From CALBPI01 sp038521865 (lineage in GTDB: Bacteria > Pseudomonadota > Gammaproteobacteria > Steroidobacterales > Woeseiaceae), in the NCBI GenBank assembly GCA_038521865.1, contig JBCBKO010000003.1, positions 310,001 through 374,000 on the forward strand: a DNA stretch of 64,000 bases. The letters run 5' to 3'. Numbering within the stretch: position 1 is the stretch's first letter; every line of letters begins with the position of its first letter. The notes beneath the pieces are model-generated. The model was not told the DNA's origin. It saw only the letters and a program-made list of their open reading frames with translations, and did no database searches. Below, one piece after another: positions 25,303 to 34,189 of the stretch. The position numbers were made by a program, and so were the translations under genes.

Positions 25303-25965
25303 GTGAAATTGGCAACCAGTGCAACCAAACCGTTGAGTGAAGTGCCCGCAATCAACCGTTTTTTAAGTTATTGCAGAGTGCGAACGGTACCTTCGAAAAC
25401 GGTCATGATTCACGCCGGAGACCTTCCGGACATCCTCTACTACATCGTTGATGGTTCCGTAGAGGTAATGATCGAGGACGAGGATGGCAACGAAATGGTG
25501 CTTGCCTACCTCAACAAAGGTCAGTTCTTTGGCGAAATGGGACTGTTCTATGAGCAGCCCACGCGCAGCGCTTGGGTGCGAACCCGCACCGAATGTGAAA
25601 TCGCAGAAATGACCTACCCTCGGTTCCGGCAGATCGCGAGCGAGAGCCCTGGGCTCGTATTCGAGCTCGCGACGCAGTTGGCGACGAGGCTGGATCGTAC
25701 CAACCGTAAACTGGGTGACCTTGCATTTGTCGACGTCACCGGCCGCGTGGCGCACGCCATCATGGACCTGTGTAACGAACCCGACGCGATGACACACCCT
25801 GATGGCATGCAAATCAAGGTGTCACGTCAGGAACTCAGTCGACTCGTTGGCTGTAGTCGGGAGATGGCCGGGCGTGTACTGAAGGTGCTTGAAGAACAGG
25901 GCCTCGTCACGGCCAGCGGCAAGACCATCGTGGTTTACGGGGCACGCCCAAAACGCAAGATCTGA
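25303..25965 (+). CDS. crp: cAMP receptor protein-type transcription factor (CRP/Vfr)
   Basis: 220 residues. The N-terminal cyclic-nucleotide domain has the phosphate-binding cassette FFGEMGLFYEQPTRSAWVRTRT, closely matching E. coli CRP and Vfr including the Glu, Arg and Ser cAMP ligands. The DNA-binding helix-turn-helix SRQELSRLVGCSREMAGRVL also matches, so the operator should be near TGTGA-N6-TCACA. Starts at GTG 25303. Monocistronic, closed by a terminator at 25990. A candidate operator is at 35897. Confidence 0.92.
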   Translation: MKLATSATKPLSEVPAINRFLSYCRVRTVPSKTVMIHAGDLPDILYYIVDGSVEVMIEDEDGNEMVLAYLNKGQFFGEMGLFYEQPTRSAWVRTRTECEIAEMTYPRFRQIASESPGLVFELATQLATRLDRTNRKLGDLAFVDVTGRVAHAIMDLCNEPDAMTHPDGMQIKVSRQELSRLVGCSREMAGRVLKVLEEQGLVTASGKTIVVYGARPKRKI

Positions 25966-25989
25966 CCGTTAAACAACGATCTCCACATG

Positions 25990-26021
25990 AAAAGCCCTGG
26001 CGCTAAATCCAGGGCTTTTTT
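25990..26021. terminator. bidirectional terminator between crp and rpe
   Basis: AAAAGCCCTGG-CGCTAAAT-CCAGGGCTTTTTT: 7-bp GC stem extended by A-T pairs, with T runs in both directions. Ends crp rightward and rpe leftward. Confidence 0.92.
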
Positions 26022-26032
26022 GTGCTCGCTTT

Positions 26033-26710
26033 CTACGCCCCGGAGGCGATCGCAGCACGCATTTCTGCGATCGTTTGTGCATAGTCGTCACTGCCAAAAA
26101 TCGCTGAGCCTGCGACGAACGTATCTGCGCCTGCAGCGGCGATATCTGCAATGTTGCCCGGCTTAACACCGCCATCAATTTCGAGACGGATCTGGCGACC
26201 GCTCGAATCGATTCGGCGCCGCACTTCCTTCAGTTTATTGAGTGCTTCAGGAATGAACTTCTGGCCACCGAAGCCCGGATTGACTGACATGATGAGAATC
26301 AGCTCAACCTTGTCGATCACGTGATCCAGCCAATGCAGCGGGGTTGCGGGACTGAACACGAGCCCTGCCTGACAACCGCTGTCGCGAATCAACGCAAGCG
26401 AACGGTCGGGATGCCGTGTCGCTTCGGGGTGAATTGAAATGACAGACGCACCCGCCTTCGCGAACTCAGGAATAATTTCATCAACAGGCTCAATCATCAG
26501 GTGCACATCAATAGGCGCAGTGACACCGTAGTCGCGCAGAGCCTGACACACCATCGGCCCGATCGTCAGGTTTGGCACGAAATGATTGTCCATGACATCG
26601 AAGTGCACCCAGTCTGCACCAGCCTCCAGTACGCGCTCTACGTCTTCCCCCAGCCTGGCAAAGTCCGCCGAGAGGATGGAGGGCGCAATAATCGGTTTAA
26701 GTCTTTCCAC
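26033..26710 (-). CDS. rpe: ribulose-phosphate 3-epimerase
   Basis: 225 residues, normal. Interconverts ribulose-5-phosphate and xylulose-5-phosphate. TIM-barrel signatures: IAPSILSADFARLGEDVERVL, VHFDVMDNHFVPNLTIGP (metal His and Asp), MSVNPGFGGQKF and LEIDGGVKPGNI. Transcribed after djlA with a 12-nt gap. Confidence 0.96.
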   Translation of the reverse strand: MERLKPIIAPSILSADFARLGEDVERVLEAGADWVHFDVMDNHFVPNLTIGPMVCQALRDYGVTAPIDVHLMIEPVDEIIPEFAKAGASVISIHPEATRHPDRSLALIRDSGCQAGLVFSPATPLHWLDHVIDKVELILIMSVNPGFGGQKFIPEALNKLKEVRRRIDSSGRQIRLEIDGGVKPGNIADIAAAGADTFVAGSAIFGSDDYAQTIAEMRAAIASGA

Positions 26711-26722
26711 AACAATTCCTGG

Positions 26723-27493
26723 CTACTTGAATCCACGCCTCGCGCGCAATAGTTCGTACGCCTCACGAACCTCGCGGGTCTTGCGACTCGCAGATTCAAT
26801 CTCTTCCGCGCTCGCGTCGGTCGCAAGCTTGTCAGGATGGTAACGATTCATCAATCGTCGATAGGCTTTCTTGATGTCGGCATTGGAGGCATCCGCCCGA
26901 ACGCCCAGCGTCTCCAGCGCCATGGCAGCCGTATCCCTGTTCGTCGGTTCCTGAGGGCTCTGAAAGTGACGACCCAACCTCGCACGGGCCTCCATCTGTG
27001 CGACGTCCACTCGACTCAGATTGAACGTCTGAGCGACTTGCCACAGAACACGGCGCTCAGCGCCACTGACATCCTGCTTCAGGAGCAGCACCGGCAGCAG
27101 AAACGCCACGAGTGTCTTTCCCATATCGACGAGTTCGCTCGATTCATCGCGCAGCTCGCGCAATTGCGCCTCAAGATTGAAACCGGGCTGTTTGCCGGTA
27201 TTGAATGCCCGCATAGCCGCCTGTGTGGCCTTTGCATCAAGATCGAGACTGCGCATTGCCTCACGTGCGATCCGGATTTCGGACTCGGTGACGCGTCCAT
27301 CGGCTTTGGCGAGATGACCCATTGCAGAAAACGCAACGGATACGAATGCACCCGGGAGCCGGCGCCGCAAATGGCGCGTATAACCGCGATCGAACTGATG
27401 ACCCAGCGCAAGACCCAACAGCGCAAGAAACCACTTGCCCGTCGCCATGCCTGCCAGACTGCCCACCAGCTTGCCGAGAAAATTCAGTTGCAC
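26723..27493 (-). CDS. djlA: DnaJ-like co-chaperone DjlA
   Basis: About 256 residues. N-terminal membrane anchor (GKWFLALLGLALGHQF), a TerB-like alpha-helical middle domain (AFSAMGHLAKADGRVTESEI) and a C-terminal J domain with the HPD motif in NRYHPDKLATD. This is the DjlA layout; the J domain stimulates DnaK ATPase at the inner membrane. GTG 27493 is chosen because it puts the anchor at the N-terminus (VQLNFLGKLVGS); the upstream extension is without family match. Confidence 0.9.
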   Translation of the reverse strand: MQLNFLGKLVGSLAGMATGKWFLALLGLALGHQFDRGYTRHLRRRLPGAFVSVAFSAMGHLAKADGRVTESEIRIAREAMRSLDLDAKATQAAMRAFNTGKQPGFNLEAQLRELRDESSELVDMGKTLVAFLLPVLLLKQDVSGAERRVLWQVAQTFNLSRVDVAQMEARARLGRHFQSPQEPTNRDTAAMALETLGVRADASNADIKKAYRRLMNRYHPDKLATDASAEEIESASRKTREVREAYELLRARRGFK

Positions 27494-27570
27494 GCTTGAC
27501 TCACCACCGGTTGCGCCAACACGGCGCACGCCGCATCATTCTAGCGTCTTTTCGTCGCCCATCCCTCCGC

Positions 27571-28467
27571 ATGTCTTCGTCCACTCCACTGTTACAGGCC
27601 CAGATCGAAGGTCTTGAGCTCATCGCACGAGGCAAGGTCCGGGACATCTTCAGAGTCGACGACTCTCTGCTGGCCATCGTGGCCACAGATCGGCTGTCGG
27701 CGTTTGACGTGATACTGCCAGACCCAATCCCCGCCAAGGGCGAGACGTTGACGCGCCTGTCGAAATTCTGGTTTGACGCAACTGCCGACATTGTCCCCAA
27801 CCATCTAACGGATTTGCGCCTGACGGATGTAGTTGCTGACACCGACGAGCATCGCGCACTGAATGACAGAACCATGATCGTGCATGCGCTGCGGCCGTTG
27901 CCGATGGAGGCGGTCGTTAGGGGGTATCTGATCGGCTCCGGATGGCGAGACTATCAGCGAACCGGCAGCGTTTGTGGACACCGATTGCCCGAGAATCTGC
28001 AACAAGCCGCGCGGCTGCCTCAACCGTTGTTCACCCCTGCCACGAAGGCTGCAGTGGGCGATCACGACGAGAACATTACACGCGCGCAACTCGCTGACTT
28101 GATCGGTACAGAACGCGCAGATGAAATCGAACGGATTTCTCAGAGCCTGTATGCATTCGGCGCAGCGTTTGCGAGCGTGCGCGGAATCATCATCGCGGAT
28201 ACCAAATTCGAATTTGGTCTGGACGCCGATGACAACATCGTTTTGATCGACGAAGTACTGACGCCGGATTCTTCGCGGTTCTGGCCCGCTGACTCGTACG
28301 CTGCCGGTCGCAGTCCCGAAAGTTTCGACAAACAATTTGTCAGAGACTATCTGGAGACCCTCGATTGGGACAAAACCCCACCTGGTCCCTCGCTTCCGGA
28401 ATCGATTGTTTCGGGCACCGCCGAGCGCTATGCAGAAGCACTCTCACGACTGACGGAATCGGGCTGA
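27571..28467 (+). CDS. purC: phosphoribosylaminoimidazole-succinocarboxamide synthase
   Basis: 298 residues, the longer SAICAR-synthase form. Couples CAIR with aspartate using ATP in purine synthesis. Seen: ARGKVRDIFRVDDSLLAIVATDRLSAFDV, EAVVRGYLIGSGWRDYQ, and IADTKFEFGLD with DEVLTPDSSRFW. ATG 27571 matches the family N-terminus. The 3' end overlaps the convergent binding-protein gene by 40 nt. purE and purK lie 4 kb downstream. Confidence 0.95.
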   Translation: MSSSTPLLQAQIEGLELIARGKVRDIFRVDDSLLAIVATDRLSAFDVILPDPIPAKGETLTRLSKFWFDATADIVPNHLTDLRLTDVVADTDEHRALNDRTMIVHALRPLPMEAVVRGYLIGSGWRDYQRTGSVCGHRLPENLQQAARLPQPLFTPATKAAVGDHDENITRAQLADLIGTERADEIERISQSLYAFGAAFASVRGIIIADTKFEFGLDADDNIVLIDEVLTPDSSRFWPADSYAAGRSPESFDKQFVRDYLETLDWDKTPPGPSLPESIVSGTAERYAEALSRLTESG

Positions 28468-29267
28468 ATCGACTCCGCCCACCGATCGATAATGGCTGCG
28501 ATTTCCTGGACGCCCTCAGTGAGCGCTGCAGGCCCGGGCTGCAGAATAATCGGAGATTTGATCTCGTAGACGTGCCCGTGCGCGACCGCGGGGATTTCCT
28601 GCCAACCCGGCCTTTCGGCAACCCGTTCGGGCCTGAATTTCTTGCCGCACCACGAGCCGATGATGATGTCAGGCTGTGCCTCAATGACGCGCTCGGGGTG
28701 CTCGATGATTCTGGCTTTCGCCAGCGACTCAGCGGCAAGCTCGGGGAAAGCATCGGCGCCACCCGCAATCTCGATCAGTTCGCTCACCCAGCGGATACCG
28801 CTAATCAGGGGATCGTCCCATTCCTCGAAGTAGATCTTCGGTCGACCTCGGGGGAGTGCTCGCGCCTTCAATTGCTCAAGTCCCACCATCAATGAAGCGG
28901 CGTAGTCTTGTGCCTTTGCCTCACAGCCAATCATGCCGCCAAGTACGCGAATCATCTGAAAGATTTCGGTGACAGAGCGATGGTTAAAGACCTTTACCGT
29001 CACGCCAGCCTTGATCAACGCCGCGGCGATGTCTGCCTGAATATCAGAAAAGCCGAGAACAAGATCGGGCTTTAGCGCGAGGATCTTATCGATCTTGGCG
29101 CTCGTAAAGGCGGACACCTTCGGTTTTTCCTTCCGTGCACGGGCAGGCCTGACAGTGAACCCGGATATTCCAACAATGCGCCATTGTTCTTCCAGCGCAT
29201 ACAGTGTCTCTGTGGTTTCCTCGGTCATGCACACAATGCGGTGCGGATAGTCGGTGTCTAGCGCCAT
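28428..29267 (-). CDS. cobalamin/Fe-siderophore-type substrate-binding protein without signal peptide (BtuF-like)
   Basis: 279 residues of the helical-backbone periplasmic-binding-protein fold: PHRIVCMTEETTETLYALEE, LKPDLVLGFSDIQADIAAAL, PRGRPKIYFEEWDDPLISG and WVSELIEIAGGADAFPELA, features of BtuF-like proteins. From ATG 29267 (GGGGGC upstream) there is no signal peptide or lipobox, and the longer frame does not add one. It may therefore act in the cytoplasm or be exported otherwise. No ABC permease or ATPase genes adjoin it. Ligand uncertain: vitamin B12 is a guess from family resemblance. Confidence 0.8.
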   Translation of the reverse strand: MALDTDYPHRIVCMTEETTETLYALEEQWRIVGISGFTVRPARARKEKPKVSAFTSAKIDKILALKPDLVLGFSDIQADIAAALIKAGVTVKVFNHRSVTEIFQMIRVLGGMIGCEAKAQDYAASLMVGLEQLKARALPRGRPKIYFEEWDDPLISGIRWVSELIEIAGGADAFPELAAESLAKARIIEHPERVIEAQPDIIIGSWCGKKFRPERVAERPGWQEIPAVAHGHVYEIKSPIILQPGPAALTEGVQEIAAIIDRWAESIQPDSVSRESASA

Positions 29268-29308
29268 CGGATTGCCCCCGGTGCATACGAAGCTGCTACA
29301 TTGCCGTG

Positions 29309-30643
29309 ATGACAAAGGTGACGCAACGTCTGCATGACTGGCTCTGGGATTCGAGTCATGCGAGCAAACCGCTCTGGATTCGTGGACCGATCGTGCTCTT
29401 GCGATATGCGCTCGGACTATCTCGCGACCTCGTAGGCGGTCAGCTGTCGTTACATGCCATGGGGCTCGTTTACTCGACACTGCTGGCGACAGTGCCGTTG
29501 ATTGCATTCAGCTTTTCGGTCCTGCGCGGTCTCAATCTTCATCTCGAACTCGCACCGCTACTCAATGAGTTTCTGGCGCCGCTAGGCGATCAGGGGCGAG
29601 CGTTGACCGAAAACGTACTCGGCATGGTGAATAACGTCCGTGGGACTGTACTCGGCGGACTGAGTCTCGCAGCGTTCCTCTACACCGCCATTTCGATGGT
29701 GCAAAAGGTCGAGGCAAGCTTCAATTTCGTCTGGCATGTTGGTAAACCGCGCAGTTTAAGCAGACGTATCGTCGACTACGCTGCAGTACTGCTGGTCGCG
29801 CCGCTGGTCATGACGCTCGCGTTCACCACACTGGCATCGCTCCGCAATTCGGCGGTCCTGCAAGCGGTATCGGACTCCGCTGTATTCGGCCCGGTCACTG
29901 TGGGCATCAGCAAAGTGCTACCGGTACTGCTGGTCGTCGCCCTGTTCACGGCACTCTACAAGTGGCTACCGAACGCGCGCGTTGACTGGCGTGCGGCATT
30001 GGTTGGCGGCGCGACGGCAGGATCATTGTGGGCGCTATGCGGAATTTTCTTCGCGGAGTTCGTAGCATCGAGTTCGCGCACACTCGTCATTTACGCCAGT
30101 TTCGCGATCGCGATTCTGACGCTGATCTGGCTGTACGTGAACTGGCTGGTGCTTCTGCTAGGCGCCCGCATCGCGTTCTACTTTCAAAATCGCGCCTACC
30201 TCAGTATCGGCGAAGATGACCCAACCATGCCCAATGCAACCCGTGAGCGCCTTGCGCTCGAATTGATGCGAGCCGCGGCGGTTGCGTTCAAGCGATCGTC
30301 AGCGCCGATCACACTCAGGGCACTGTCCGAGCAGATCGGTGTTGCTGGTATCTATCTGCAAAGCGTTGCCAACGAGTTAGAAGCCGCCGGGCTACTGCTT
30401 ACAAGTACAGAGTCCCACCTAAAGCCGGCGCGTGATATCCATGAGATGACACTGGCGGACGTACTCGCAGCAGTACGCGCAGGCGAGTCAGATTTGGTGG
30501 TAACGCCAAGTTGGTCAAGTGCGACATCAACACTCAGCGCGGCTATCGACGATCAGATACTCGCATGTACGGGCAACGTCACAGTCGCCGATTGGGTAAG
30601 CGAGTCTGCGACGCCTGAGGTCAGTTCCCCGCAATCTTCATAG
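29309..30643 (+). CDS. YihY/UPF0761 family inner-membrane protein
   Basis: 444 residues. About six membrane segments between residues 45 and 300 (LHAMGLVYSTLLATVPLIAF, LGGLSLAAFLYTAISMV, LVAPLVMTLAF, VLPVLLVVALFTALYKWLPN, IAILTLIWLYVNWLVLLLGA), with the family motif YKWLPNARVDWRAALVGG. The cytoplasmic C-terminus contains a winged-helix-like stretch (ITLRALSEQIGVAGIYLQSV). The family was once misnamed ribonuclease BN. Function unknown. Divergent from the BtuF-like gene. Confidence 0.9.
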   Translation: MTKVTQRLHDWLWDSSHASKPLWIRGPIVLLRYALGLSRDLVGGQLSLHAMGLVYSTLLATVPLIAFSFSVLRGLNLHLELAPLLNEFLAPLGDQGRALTENVLGMVNNVRGTVLGGLSLAAFLYTAISMVQKVEASFNFVWHVGKPRSLSRRIVDYAAVLLVAPLVMTLAFTTLASLRNSAVLQAVSDSAVFGPVTVGISKVLPVLLVVALFTALYKWLPNARVDWRAALVGGATAGSLWALCGIFFAEFVASSSRTLVIYASFAIAILTLIWLYVNWLVLLLGARIAFYFQNRAYLSIGEDDPTMPNATRERLALELMRAAAVAFKRSSAPITLRALSEQIGVAGIYLQSVANELEAAGLLLTSTESHLKPARDIHEMTLADVLAAVRAGESDLVVTPSWSSATSTLSAAIDDQILACTGNVTVADWVSESATPEVSSPQSS

Positions 30644-31964
30644 ACTCAACCAACACGCTCCCGCAGTGCACTCGACCACGCTCGTCGCGATCGTCGCCAA
30701 CCGCTACGATCTGCTGGAACATGTTCGACAAGTTGCCAGCAATCGTGACCTCACTAACCGGGTAGCGAATCTCGCCGCCCTCGACCCAGTAGCCCGCTGC
30801 ACCACGACTGTAGTCGCCGGTCACGATGTTGACACCTTGACCCATCAACTCGGTTACCAACAGGCCGGTGTCGAGCTGCTTAAGCATCTCCTCAAAATCA
30901 CCGCCACCACCAGTCACGGTCGCGTTATGCACACCGCCCGCATTAGCGGTCGACTCGAGACCCAGGCGTCGTGCGGAATAGCTCGACAGCACGTAGCCTT
31001 GCAAAACGCCGTCGCGGACGATGTCACGCTCGACGGTCGCAACGCCTTCACCATCAAAGCTTGTGCTGCCCATGCCTTCGAGTAGGTGCGGGCGCTCGGC
31101 AACCGTTATGGAAGCAGCCATCACCTGCTGACCTACAGCGCCGAGCAGGTAGCTCGCTTTGCGATACTGCGCGCCACCGGCAATCGCACCAAGCAAGTGA
31201 CCGATCAGCCCGCCGGCACGATCCGCACGGAACAGAATCGGCGCATCGCATGTCTCGATCTTTACCGGCGAGAGTCGATTGACGGCTCGCCGTCCAGCCT
31301 CGCGTCCAACGTCAACCCCATCGGCCAACCTCTTGGGGTTTCTGGCCGCAGTGTAGTGATAGTCGCGTTCCATGCCCTGCTCGTCCTGCGCGACGACTGC
31401 ACAGCTCGTGCTGTGCGCAGATCGTCGTTGCGTTCCAAGAAATCCATGGGTGTTGCCGTAGACCGAAAGCCCTCGCTGTGTCGCCACACTCGCACCTTCA
31501 CTGTTGGCGATGCGATTGTCGACGCCGAGTGCCGCCGCCTCAATTTGCACCGCCATTTCACTGGCAGCATCCGCCGAAATATCCCAGGCGTGATCGAGCT
31601 CGAGATCAGGGAATGAATTGGCCATGCGCGATGGATCGGCCAGCCCCGCATATTCGTCTGCCTCGGTTTGGCTGGCGATGTACATCGCCTTGGTGACCGC
31701 CGCCTCAATGGCATCAGGCGACAGGTCCGAGGTGCTCGCACTGCCTTTCCGTTGATCCTTGTAGACAGTAATGGAAAAACCACGATCGTTCTGGAACTCG
31801 AGCGATTCCACTTCGCGTTGGCGCGCCGTCACGCTCAACCCAGTCTCGAAGCTTGCCGCCGCTTCTGCAGCATCGGCACCCGCACCGACGGCAACCTCCA
31901 GCGCACGCTGCACAGACTCGCTGGCGATCGTCTCCGACTGATTGGAAATGGCTAGTTCGCCCAT
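30621..31964 (-). CDS. pmbA: metalloprotease PmbA (TldE)
   Basis: 447 residues. Partner of TldD; together they form a heterodimeric protease that matures microcin B17 and similar peptides and degrades CcdA in E. coli. PmbA lacks the HEXXXH zinc site, as here. Seen: GFSITVYKDQRKGSASTSDL, ARNPKRLADGVDVGREAG, and the C-terminal GYWVEGGEIRYPVSEVTIAGNL. Strong AAGGAGAACCC precedes ATG 31964. Divergent from darP, as in E. coli. The 3' end overlaps yihY by 23 nt. Confidence 0.95.
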   Translation of the reverse strand: MGELAISNQSETIASESVQRALEVAVGAGADAAEAAASFETGLSVTARQREVESLEFQNDRGFSITVYKDQRKGSASTSDLSPDAIEAAVTKAMYIASQTEADEYAGLADPSRMANSFPDLELDHAWDISADAASEMAVQIEAAALGVDNRIANSEGASVATQRGLSVYGNTHGFLGTQRRSAHSTSCAVVAQDEQGMERDYHYTAARNPKRLADGVDVGREAGRRAVNRLSPVKIETCDAPILFRADRAGGLIGHLLGAIAGGAQYRKASYLLGAVGQQVMAASITVAERPHLLEGMGSTSFDGEGVATVERDIVRDGVLQGYVLSSYSARRLGLESTANAGGVHNATVTGGGGDFEEMLKQLDTGLLVTELMGQGVNIVTGDYSRGAAGYWVEGGEIRYPVSEVTIAGNLSNMFQQIVAVGDDRDERGRVHCGSVLVESMKIAGN

Positions 31965-32062
31965 TGGGTTCTCCTTGATCACGGCAGGAGTGTACACCGC
32001 GGGCTGTCAGGGAATCTGCCTCAGCATGCTATTCTCGCCGCTGTTTCAGGGAACTGTGGCCC

Positions 32063-32587
32063 ATGAAATCAAATACAGCGGCGAAGACCGAAAAGCCAAG
32101 CAAGTCTGCGCGTAAGCGCGCGGCGCAACAGGTGCGAAAACTCGCTGATGAGCTGGTCGCGATGAAAGCATCGCTGCTGGCACGGCTGCCGCTGCCCGAC
32201 ATCATTCGTGCGCAGGTCGACGAAGCGCGCCAGATGGCGAGCCATGGTGCACTGAGGCGCCAGAAGCAGTACATTGCTCGCCTGTTGCGCAATCAGGACC
32301 TGACCGAAATCGTTGAAGCGATAGAGCAGCGTGACGATCAGAGCCGCGAGACGCGACAGCGCTTTCACCAGGCCGAGCGTTGGCGCGACGCCTTGCTGAA
32401 GCACCCCGAGCTACCGAGGGGTATCGAGCGAACACTGTCCGAAACAGTATTGGAAACCGCGAAGGGGATCGTGGCTGACTACCACGCTACGCGCGTGGAT
32501 GCGGAAAGAAAAAAATATTCGCGCACACTGTTCAGAGTGCTGCACGAGGCATTAAACATGACAGGAGAAGACCGACATGAGCGTTAA
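32063..32587 (+). CDS. darP: ribosome biogenesis factor DarP (YjgA)
   Basis: 174 residues. Binds late 50S assembly intermediates. Family features: SKSARKRAAQQVRKLADELV, LPDIIRAQVDEARQMASHGALRRQKQYIARLLRN and a basic C-terminal helix. Overlaps the purE start by 11 nt, so purE and purK are likely co-transcribed with it. Confidence 0.93.
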   Translation: MKSNTAAKTEKPSKSARKRAAQQVRKLADELVAMKASLLARLPLPDIIRAQVDEARQMASHGALRRQKQYIARLLRNQDLTEIVEAIEQRDDQSRETRQRFHQAERWRDALLKHPELPRGIERTLSETVLETAKGIVADYHATRVDAERKKYSRTLFRVLHEALNMTGEDRHER

Positions 32588-33068
32588 AGTCGGCATCATC
32601 ATGGGGTCCAAGAGTGATTGGGAAACGATGGCGCCAGCGAGCGATACGCTCAACGCGCTTGAGGTTGCCCACGAGGTACGTGTCGTTTCGGCGCATCGCA
32701 CCCCGGACCTGTTGTTCGAGTATTGCGAGTCGGCTGAAGCACGTGGCCTCCAAGTCATCATTGCTGGAGCCGGTGGTGCAGCTCACTTACCGGGAATGGC
32801 CGCTGCCAAGACTCAGTTGCCGGTGCTCGGTGTACCCGTGAAATCACGGGTACTGGATGGTGTGGACTCACTGTTATCGATTGTTCAGATGCCCGCCGGA
32901 GTGCCAGTAGCCACATTGGCAATCGGCACCGCAGGCTCGACCAACGCCGCTTTGCTGGCCGCGTCTATCCTCGCGCTTTCGAATAGCAAACTGGCTGAGC
33001 GACTCCGTGTCTGGCGCGATAAGCAGACCGAGCGCGTGTTGTCCCAACCCGACCCACGAGTGGATTAG
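32577..33068 (+). CDS. purE: N5-carboxyaminoimidazole ribonucleotide mutase
   Basis: 163 residues, the class I size. Converts N5-CAIR (made by PurK) to CAIR. Motifs: IIMGSKSDWETM (phosphate/catalytic Ser), SAHRTPD (catalytic His) and GAGGAAHLPGMAAAKT. Four nucleotides before purK. Presence of both purE and purK shows the two-step bacterial route. Confidence 0.96.
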   Translation: MSVKVGIIMGSKSDWETMAPASDTLNALEVAHEVRVVSAHRTPDLLFEYCESAEARGLQVIIAGAGGAAHLPGMAAAKTQLPVLGVPVKSRVLDGVDSLLSIVQMPAGVPVATLAIGTAGSTNAALLAASILALSNSKLAERLRVWRDKQTERVLSQPDPRVD

Positions 33069-33072
33069 ACCT

Positions 33073-34182
33073 ATGCGAGTCGGTGTCATTGGCGGCGGTC
33101 AGCTTGGCCGCATGCTCGCTCTCGCGGGAATTCCGTTAGGTATGCGCTTCCGCTTCCTCGATCCCGCACCAGAACCCTGTGCCACAGAAGTCGGCGAGCA
33201 CCTCAATGCACCGTTTGATGATGCTGCGGCGCTGACCTCGCTTGCTGCGGATTGCGACCTGGTCACCTGCGAGTTCGAGAATGTTCCGGCCACAGCGTTC
33301 GATCTGCTGGCGCCGGGGTCACAGCACCCTGCCCGCGAGGCGCTCCATACCGCACAAGAGCGCGGGCGCGAGAAGGCATGTTTTGAATCGGTTGGTATTC
33401 CAGTGGCACCATGGCGCACCGCAGACGATCAGGCAGCGATCGAAAAAGCCGTGGCTGAACTTGGCTTGCCGTTAATTGCGAAGACTCGCACCCTCGGCTA
33501 CGACGGCAAAGGGCAAAGACGACTGCACGAGCCCGATGATGCTCGCGAGCTGTATGAATCCATGGGTGGTGTTCCGCTACTGCTGGAACGCCTTGTCGAC
33601 TTCGACCGTGAACTCTCCGTCATCGGCACTCGTGCGAAAGATGGCGGCAAAGTGATCTATCCGCTGACAGCCAATGTGCACCGCAACGGCATTCTGCACC
33701 GCAGTGAGCAAGCGAATGTCGACCAGGCGCTCGCGCGTCAGGCCACCCGTCACTTCAGTGCGCTAACCGATGCGCTCGGCTACGTCGGCACACTGGCTAT
33801 CGAGTTCTTTGTTTCCGGAAACCTGTTGCTGGGCAATGAGTTCGCACCGCGGGTCCATAACTCCGGTCATTGGACGCAGAACGGCATGCCGCACGGACAA
33901 TTCGAGAATCACATGCGCGCGGTCGCCGGCCTGCCGTTGGGCGGTGGTGCGCCTATCGGAGTCTCCGGAATGATCAACCTGATCGGCTCGCTCCCTGATA
34001 TCGGTCCGATCCTCGCCAACGCGGATGCGTACCTGCATGATTATGGCAAGGCACCGCGACCTGGGCGAAAACTGGGTCACGTCAATGTGGTTGCAAGATC
34101 GGCGACTGAATTACATCGCTCGCTCGACAGCATCGAAAAGATGTTGGATCGCGACACCGCGCCAGAACCTCAGCGGGTATAA
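33073..34182 (+). CDS. purK: N5-carboxyaminoimidazole ribonucleotide synthase
   Basis: 369 residues. ATP-grasp enzyme that carboxylates AIR with bicarbonate. Seen: MRVGVIGGGQLGRMLALAG, TCEFENVP, KTRTLGYDGKGQ (ATP-binding) and EFAPRVHNSGHWT(Q) near the active site. ATG 33073 gives the standard N-terminus; no strong Shine-Dalgarno, consistent with coupling to purE. Ends 7 nt before the AAA+/FHA gene. Confidence 0.95.
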   Translation: MRVGVIGGGQLGRMLALAGIPLGMRFRFLDPAPEPCATEVGEHLNAPFDDAAALTSLAADCDLVTCEFENVPATAFDLLAPGSQHPAREALHTAQERGREKACFESVGIPVAPWRTADDQAAIEKAVAELGLPLIAKTRTLGYDGKGQRRLHEPDDARELYESMGGVPLLLERLVDFDRELSVIGTRAKDGGKVIYPLTANVHRNGILHRSEQANVDQALARQATRHFSALTDALGYVGTLAIEFFVSGNLLLGNEFAPRVHNSGHWTQNGMPHGQFENHMRAVAGLPLGGGAPIGVSGMINLIGSLPDIGPILANADAYLHDYGKAPRPGRKLGHVNVVARSATELHRSLDSIEKMLDRDTAPEPQRV

Positions 34183-34189
34183 TTCGGCC

